From assembly GCF_003436425.1 (NCBI RefSeq), contig NZ_QSPK01000010.1, positions 350 through 46,826 on the forward strand: a DNA stretch of 46,477 nucleotides, given 5' to 3'. Positions within the stretch are counted from its first letter, which is position 1. Every line of letters begins with the position of its first letter. The position numbers were made by a program, and so were the translations under genes. The stretch is from Eubacterium sp. TM05-53 (lineage in GTDB: Bacteria > Bacillota_I > Bacilli_A > Erysipelotrichales > Erysipelotrichaceae). Of this stretch, positions 42,215 through 46,477 are shown piece after piece. The notes below the pieces were generated by a model. It was not told the DNA's origin. It did not search any database and saw only the letters and a list, made by a program, of their open reading frames with translations.

Positions 42215-43318
42215 TTATAAAACTGATCGATATGGAACGTTTGGTTCCTCTTCAAAACAATCCTCAAATCCTCTACGATAGTGATATTGACGTTTTGCCT
42301 TGTCTGTTGGATATACATATTTACCACCTACATCCCAAATGAATGGATGGAATTTGTAATCTAATACATCTTTCTTATAATTATATAACAATTCGATTTC
42401 TTTTGGGTCTGCTTTAAAATTAGTCCAAACATCATAGTGAATAGGAATCACTACATCTGTTCTTAAAGCTTCAGCCATACGTAAGATATCAACACTCGTC
42501 ATTTTATCTTGCATTCCTACTGGATTTTCTCCATATGATCCAAACGCAACATCAATATCATAATCTTTTCCGTGTTTTGCATAATAGATTGAATAGTGAG
42601 AATCACCTGAGTGATAAATATTTCCTCCTGGTGTTTTTACCAAGTAGTTTACAGCTTTATCATCCATGTCTGTTGGACACTTTCCACGAAGATCTTCACG
42701 ATCTGCTCCTTGTGAATCTGTTGTAGTAATACAAGTACGATCAAATGAATCTAAGGCAACAATTTCAATATCCTTAATTTTAATTGTATCTCCAGGTTTT
42801 ACTGTGATGCAACGATCAGCAGGAACACCCCATTTTTGCCACAATTCAACAGATTTTTTTGGACCAATGAATGGTACTGGAATTTCATTTCCATTTTCAT
42901 CCACTGTAGTCATTCCTGACTTTAATACGTGACTTGCATATTCCGCAGACATGTGGTCTTGGTGATAATGTGTTGCTAATACTGCATCTACTTGCTTAAT
43001 TGCGAATGGATCAATCACAAATGGCACAGCTCTTAAGTTTGGCTGCATATTTCTACATCCACACATATTAGCCATTTGATGACCAACTTTCATTTTTCCA
43101 TCCCCATGAGTACGTTTACCATTACCTGCCCATAAGTCAATTGTAATGTTTGCACCTCCAGGTGTTTTAAACCAAATACCAGTACATCCTAGCCACCACA
43201 TTGCGACAGTGCCAGGTTTAACTTCTTCATTTTCAATTTCTTCATTCAACCAAGTACCCCATTCTGGGAAGGTTGACATGATCCAAGAATCTCTTGTAAT
43301 TTCATCTACTTTTGACAT
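42215..43318 (-). CDS. ulaG: L-ascorbate-6-phosphate lactonase
   Basis: A 367-residue metallo-beta-lactamase-fold lactonase with [25 protein letters not shown] and a C-terminal [12 protein letters not shown]. This is UlaG, which opens L-ascorbate-6-phosphate. ATG 43318 is chosen because AGAGG precedes it; a longer frame from 43360 lacks a ribosome site and would start inside the promoter. It is the first gene of the operon. Confidence 0.93.
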   Translation of the reverse strand: MSKVDEITRDSWIMSTFPEWGTWLNEEIENEEVKPGTVAMWWLGCTGIWFKTPGGANITIDLWAGNGKRTHGDGKMKVGHQMANMCGCRNMQPNLRAVPFVIDPFAIKQVDAVLATHYHQDHMSAEYASHVLKSGMTTVDENGNEIPVPFIGPKKSVELWQKWGVPADRCITVKPGDTIKIKDIEIVALDSFDRTCITTTDSQGADREDLRGKCPTDMDDKAVNYLVKTPGGNIYHSGDSHYSIYYAKHGKDYDIDVAFGSYGENPVGMQDKMTSVDILRMAEALRTDVVIPIHYDVWTNFKADPKEIELLYNYKKDVLDYKFHPFIWDVGGKYVYPTDKAKRQYHYRRGFEDCFEEEPNVPYRSVL

Positions 43319-43364
43319 TTTGTTTTCCTCTTTCTGTTTTTCACCATGGTTTTTTGACACTCAA

Positions 43365-43393
43365 ATCATAGTTCATTAAAAGTATAAAAACAA
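43365..43393 (-). promoter_or_regulatory. Promoter of the ascorbate operon
   Basis: On the minus strand TTGTTT (43388-43393), a 17-base spacer and TATGAT (43365-43370). Operator-like motif copy 1 starts eight bases upstream of the -35. Confidence 0.65.
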
Positions 43394-43400
43394 TCGCATT

Positions 43401-43464
43401 TTATGTTCGTTTTATTATTTTTACGATTATTTAATCGTTTACACATTTTATTATGTTCGTTTTA
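43401..43464. promoter_or_regulatory. Two TTATGTTCGTTTTA direct repeats, putative DeoR-type operators
   Basis: Identical 14-base copies at 43401-43414 and 43451-43464, fifty bases apart, lie between the divergent promoters. T-rich boxes with TTCGTTTT resemble DeoR-family operators. A DeoR gene is encoded in the divergent unit, so it is the likely binder; looping between the sites is possible. Confidence 0.6.
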
Positions 43465-43477
43465 ATGAATTATTTAA

Positions 43478-43506
43478 TTGACTTTTGCGTTCTTTTTAAA
43501 TACAAT
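43478..43506 (+). promoter_or_regulatory. Promoter of the TPR-like/deoR unit
   Basis: TTGACT (43478-43483), a 17-base spacer and TACAAT (43501-43506) lie about 25 bases before the ATG at 43531, with AAAGAAGG as the ribosome site. Operator copy 2 lies just upstream. Confidence 0.82.
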
Positions 43507-43530
43507 GAGCTTAAAGAAAGAAGGTAAACT

Positions 43531-44313
43531 ATGAAATCATTAGAAAAAATGTCCTTTTCCCAAAATGCACAACAAATCATATCTTACGCATTTTATATTC
43601 TATTTGCAGGTTATAGTATTTATAAAATTTGTCAAACTGAATTTATATCTACTAAAATACTATTTATTATTCTATTAATTATTATCTTAAGTATTGCACT
43701 ATATTCCGAATACTTAAAACATTTATATAGGAATGCCATCAAAGCAATTGCGTTTGATTTAGATCCAGAAAAAGCTAACAATGAATTTGATACATTATTA
43801 AAAAAAGACGTATTTCACGCCTATAATAATGATAAGAAAATATTTGATACTTTATATTATATAGATCAAATGGAATATAAAAAGTGTTTAGAACATATTG
43901 AAGAAAACGCAAAATTTTTCCATAGCACAGTCGATCAATTATTGATCTATCATTATACAAAATTCTATTGTTCATTTATGTTGAATGATTTAGAATGTGC
44001 AAAACAAGAATATAATAAATTAGAAAGAATGCGTAATACAAAAGTTAAAGGGGCAAAAGTTTCTCCATTATTTAACTGGGAATTTATGGATGCCATATAT
44101 TTAGTATCAAGAAAAGATTATAAACAAAGTCTAAATGTATTCAAATCCGTAAACACGGAAAATATGAACCCAAGAGAAAAAGCACAATATTATTATCAAT
44201 TTGCGATGTTATGTAATAAAATAAAAGAAAAGAGTCTCAGTGAGAATTATAAAAATAAAATAATAACATTAAAAGGGTTAAGCAACACATGTAAAAAGGG
44301 AGAGATTTTATGA
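43531..44313 (+). CDS. Membrane-anchored TPR-like protein of unknown function
   Basis: A 260-residue protein. Two hydrophobic helices (about 15-31 and 41-60) are followed by a soluble alpha-helical region with pairs of helices (KKCLEHIEENAKFF, YTKFYCSFMLNDLECAKQEYNKL, KDYKQSLNVFKSVNTENM) that look like degenerate TPR units. The last codons overlap the deoR start (ATGA), so the two are coupled. It may sense or scaffold something for the ascorbate system, but nothing in the sequence fixes this. Confidence 0.6.
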   Translation: MKSLEKMSFSQNAQQIISYAFYILFAGYSIYKICQTEFISTKILFIILLIIILSIALYSEYLKHLYRNAIKAIAFDLDPEKANNEFDTLLKKDVFHAYNNDKKIFDTLYYIDQMEYKKCLEHIEENAKFFHSTVDQLLIYHYTKFYCSFMLNDLECAKQEYNKLERMRNTKVKGAKVSPLFNWEFMDAIYLVSRKDYKQSLNVFKSVNTENMNPREKAQYYYQFAMLCNKIKEKSLSENYKNKIITLKGLSNTCKKGEIL

Positions 44314-45092
44314 AAATGACAAAAGAAGTCGTAGATACACGACGAAAAAAAATTATGCAAGAAATACAAGTCAAGGGTACTGTAAACGTGGATGATCTTG
44401 CTTCAGAATTGAATGTAACCCCATTAACAATTCGTAGAGATTTACAATATTGGGAAGATATGGGAGCTGTTGAACGTTTTTATGGTGGGGCAAAACTTGT
44501 TCAAAATTTTGTTGAAAATGACGTAGATCCAAATGAAGCTTATAAACATGCGATTGCCAAATATGCAGCTACATTTGTAGAAGATGGAGATACAATTTTT
44601 ATCAATACAAGTTCAACTGCATTACTAATTATCAAATACATCGTAGGAAAAAGAGTCACAATCATCACAAATAACGGAAAAGCTATTTTTTGTGATCATG
44701 ACCCCAATGTACAAATTGTTATGACTGGTGGCGAGCTTCGCTTTCCAAAAGAAAGTATGACCGGTGACTTTGCCTTAAATAATCTACAAAGAGTCAAAGC
44801 CAATAAAGCTTTCTTAGGATGTAACGGTTTTGATAGCGAAGTAGGCATGAGCACTGCCATTTTATCTGAAGTAACTATCAATGAAGCTATGATTTCTAGA
44901 TGCAGTGGAGAAGCATTCATTCTTGCGGATGCGACAAAAATTAATTATGTACATCAATTCGTAGTCGCAAAGCCAGATTCATTCGCATATCTTATCACGG
45001 ATACTCGAGTGCCTGCCGAACAGATTGAAGAATTTGAACAAAACAGTATTCTCGTTAAACAATTAAATCCACTACTTAGCTACAAGAAATGA
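44310..45092 (+). CDS. DeoR/GlpR-family transcriptional regulator
   Basis: A 260-residue DeoR regulator. The N-terminal HTH reads VNVDDLASELNVTPLTIRRDLQYWE and the hallmark FYGGAKL follows. The sugar-phosphate-sensing DeoRC domain contains DTIFINTSSTALL and FLGCNGFD. Divergent to the ascorbate operon, it is the probable repressor (UlaR-like), sensing L-ascorbate-6-phosphate or a related compound. It overlaps the TPR-like gene by four bases and ends in a terminator that includes its stop. Confidence 0.9.
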   Translation: MKMTKEVVDTRRKKIMQEIQVKGTVNVDDLASELNVTPLTIRRDLQYWEDMGAVERFYGGAKLVQNFVENDVDPNEAYKHAIAKYAATFVEDGDTIFINTSSTALLIIKYIVGKRVTIITNNGKAIFCDHDPNVQIVMTGGELRFPKESMTGDFALNNLQRVKANKAFLGCNGFDSEVGMSTAILSEVTINEAMISRCSGEAFILADATKINYVHQFVVAKPDSFAYLITDTRVPAEQIEEFEQNSILVKQLNPLLSYKK

Positions 45093-45109
45093 GAAATCAT
45101 TTCTTTTTT
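45085..45109 (+). terminator. Terminator after deoR
   Basis: AGAAATGA-GAAA-TCATTTCT followed by T-run; the TGA stop is within the stem. It is also at the 3' end of the convergent XRE-like gene. Confidence 0.85.
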
Positions 45110-45521
45110 AATCCAACAACTCTAACTGATACTCCATCAAACACTCATTGGTTTCATATACACTCTTATGATTCTCAATACAATAAATCAATAATGCATC
45201 TCTTTTTACCTTTGGATACAGCATTCCGTTGTTCGATAAAGACAATAAGTTATTTGTCACACGCAAATCTAAACCGAATCCTAAACTTAACTGAATCACC
45301 TTATCTTTATTGGGAACCTTTGAACCATCAAAGATTTGATATCCATAATTTCTTTGAATCGTTGTCTTCAATAATACTTGTGCCTTAGACATATGCTTAG
45401 CATCAAGGATGTGATTTAAATACTCTGAAAAAGTTAAATTATCTAGACTTTCCATTAAAGTATTTAATCCATCACTCTTTGTTTCTTGAATTGTTTTTAA
45501 TAATTGATTTGTCTCTGCCAT
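45108..45521 (-). CDS. XRE/Cro-like regulator divergent from a kinase gene
   Basis: A 137-residue protein with an N-terminal helical segment and an HTH-like core: FSEYLNHILDAKHMSKAQVL...IQRNYGYQIFDGSKVPNKDKVIQLSLGFGLD. The C-terminal half reads like a helical dimer domain. This family is often encoded next to a Ser/Thr kinase in Firmicutes. ATG 45521 has no ribosome site but lies just after TATATT/TATAAG boxes, so a leaderless mRNA is possible; a TTG at 45551 is the alternative. Confidence 0.7.
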   Translation of the reverse strand: MAETNQLLKTIQETKSDGLNTLMESLDNLTFSEYLNHILDAKHMSKAQVLLKTTIQRNYGYQIFDGSKVPNKDKVIQLSLGFGLDLRVTNNLLSLSNNGMLYPKVKRDALLIYCIENHKSVYETNECLMEYQLELLD

Positions 45522-45554
45522 AATACTTATAATATACACAAGAAAGAGCAATTT

Positions 45555-45938
45555 ATGAAGACTTTACAAATAATTAAACAAGATCAAGATAGAATTATTT
45601 CATTAGTAGAACACGAAACAACACACACTAAATATATCCAAAAAGAATTAAATTATTATGATAAGACTCTTTATCAAACACTTCAAAAAATAAAGAATCC
45701 ATATTTACCTAAGATTTTTGTGATCCAAGAAAGTGACAACCATTTAACTTTGATTGAAGAATATATTAATGGAAAAACATTGGATCAACAAATTCTTTCA
45801 AAAGAAGATGTAAGAAATATTATGCATCAACTATGTGAATGTTTAGATACATTACATAAGTTAAATCCACCTATTATCCATCGTGACATTAAGCCAGAAA
45901 ATATTATTGGCTTAACAGATACATTGGTGACTTGTTAA
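45555..45938 (+). pseudogene. Ser/Thr protein kinase, truncated before the DFG motif
   Basis: ATG 45555 follows AAAGAG. The 127-residue product has the N-lobe (a candidate ATP-lysine in KYIQKEL and the hinge TLIEEYINGKTLD), the alpha-E segment LCECLDTLHKLNPP and the catalytic loop HRDIKPENII. It then ends in the unrelated LTDTLVTC and a stop. The DFG magnesium loop, activation segment and most of the C-lobe are absent, so the enzyme is broken. The break falls about 330 bases before a partial insertion sequence, the probable cause. Confidence 0.82.
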
Positions 45939-46241
45939 TATAACTGACATTAATGATGTCTATTTAAGATTTATTGTATAAGTGTAAACGAAAGAGAGAC
46001 TACACTTATGACAAGAACTTCAAAATATTTAAACTGTTGATTGCCAAATTAATTGAATATGAAAGCCAATAATCTAATCACATTAAATGAAAAAGTCATA
46101 GCACAAGTTTGAATAAAATCTATTCAAATTATGTGTTATGACTTTTATAATATTTTCTATAGAAAGTGAGAAAAAGAAAAGAGAGTAAAACCAACGCACG
46201 CCAATGAGTTCTTTTTACTCTCCGCTCTTACGAACAAGATT
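45939..46241. other. IS-associated intergenic stretch with hairpins and a gene fragment
   Basis: Between the broken kinase and the transposase lie TAAGTGTA/TACACTTA arms (45979-45986, 46001-46008) and a short frame from ATG 46008, MTRTSKYLNC, ending in TGA. A shifted frame continues as LLIAKLIEYESQ, probably a fragment of another mobile gene. A long hairpin at 46091-46146 and GAGAGTAAAA/TTTTTACTCTC arms before the transposase complete the region. No terminal inverted repeat could be fixed. Confidence 0.5.
46091..46146. terminator. Long hairpin, likely bidirectional terminator
   Basis: AAAAGTCATA (46091-46100) pairs with TATGACTTTT (46137-46146). The stem continues inward through a CACA/TGTG segment and TTTGAATA/TATTCAAA with a small interruption. 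A-rich and T-rich flanks suit termination in both directions. Confidence 0.7.
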
Positions 46242-46477
46242 ATGATAACTGTTTATAAAGCTAACGTCAACCAGGTAGATGCTGAATCGTATAAAAAATT
46301 TACGGAGACTTTAAACTTGTATTCCTTAACATGTCCTAAATGTAAACATCATGATTTTCAAAAACACGGCTATTATACTCGTAAAGTCAAATACAGAAGA
46401 CATTCAGTTACTTTACGTATTCTTCGTGTTAAATGTATGAGTTGTAAATCTACTCATGCTGTACTTTTATATTTTAT
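46242..46477 (+). CDS. Partial DUF6431-type IS protein/transposase N-terminus
   Basis: From ATG 46242 the frame runs off the window after 78 complete codons. A zinc-ribbon LTCPKCKHHDFQKHGYYTRK, then LRILRVKCMSCKSTHAVLL, is typical of DUF6431 IS proteins in gut Firmicutes. The Cys-x2-Cys pairs and the HGYY segment are clear. The catalytic part is outside the window. Insertion of this element probably truncated the neighbouring kinase. Confidence 0.75.
   Translation, partial: MITVYKANVNQVDAESYKKFTETLNLYSLTCPKCKHHDFQKHGYYTRKVKYRRHSVTLRILRVKCMSCKSTHAVLLYF

Noticed and set aside
45089..45388. A 99-codon plus-strand frame after deoR
   Set aside because: It reads through the deoR terminator and antisense to the XRE-like gene, and has no ribosome site.

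Overview
The window is low-GC Firmicutes DNA. Canonical TATAAT/TTGACA promoters, strong AGGAGG ribosome sites, frequent TTG starts, a DUF6431-type transposase and an ascorbate PTS operon suggest a gut Erysipelotrichia-like or related anaerobe; the species is not determinable from sequence alone. It divides into a mobile defence island (about 1-26.73 kb) and ordinary chromosome (about 26.73-46.48 kb).

Mobile island. At the left are a partial transposase, a DUF3592 membrane protein and a conjugation-type cell-wall hydrolase (lysozyme plus CHAP, like Orf14 of Tn916-type elements). At the right, on the plus strand, are a sigma-like regulator, a MazF-type toxin, an excisionase-like protein and two tandem tyrosine recombinases, ending next to an attachment site. 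The minus-strand defence block lies between these two ends, where Tn916-type elements carry cargo. In transcription order it is: small Cro/CI regulator, brxA, brxB, brxC, pglX, a two-TM SieB-like protein, pglZ, a tRNA-like gene, brxL, a SIR2-domain protein, a HerA-type ATPase, relics of a second pglX end and of a small gene, an AlbA_2/Schlafen-type ATP-binding protein, and two small ORFs. This is a type 1 BREX phage-defence operon with an appended SIR2-HerA pair and further accessory genes. A promoter (TTCAAA-17-TATAAT) sits upstream of the small regulator.

Integration site. The right junction contains only the 5' half of a tRNA-Arg(CCU) gene, broken in the anticodon arm at a small inverted/direct-repeat structure. 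Just inside the element lies an intact but different tRNA-Arg(CCU). The simplest reading is that integration destroyed the host gene and the element supplies a replacement.

Chromosomal part. After tRNA-Arg(CCG) come a uracil/xanthine permease, a DJ-1/PfpI protein, a DUF308 membrane protein, HAD phosphatases, and a sulfur amino-acid cluster: an Rrf2/CymR-like regulator, O-acetylhomoserine sulfhydrylase, homoserine O-acetyltransferase (Glu111 type), and cysK. cysK is preceded by a 10-codon leader ORF with two consecutive Cys codons. A nine-gene minus-strand operon for L-ascorbate follows: lactonase UlaG, PTS IIA/IIC/IIB, an unfamiliar beta-propeller protein, 4-epimerase, 3-epimerase, split transketolase, HAD phosphatase. 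A divergent TM/TPR-like protein and a DeoR-type regulator face it across a region with two copies of a TTATGTTCGTTTTA motif. The right end holds an XRE-like regulator divergent from a Ser/Thr kinase gene that is truncated next to a partial insertion sequence.

The most unusual items are the tRNA-like gene between pglZ and brxL, the tRNA-Arg replacement at the integration site, the Cys-Cys leader before cysK, the catalytically degenerate first recombinase, and the fused pglX relic.
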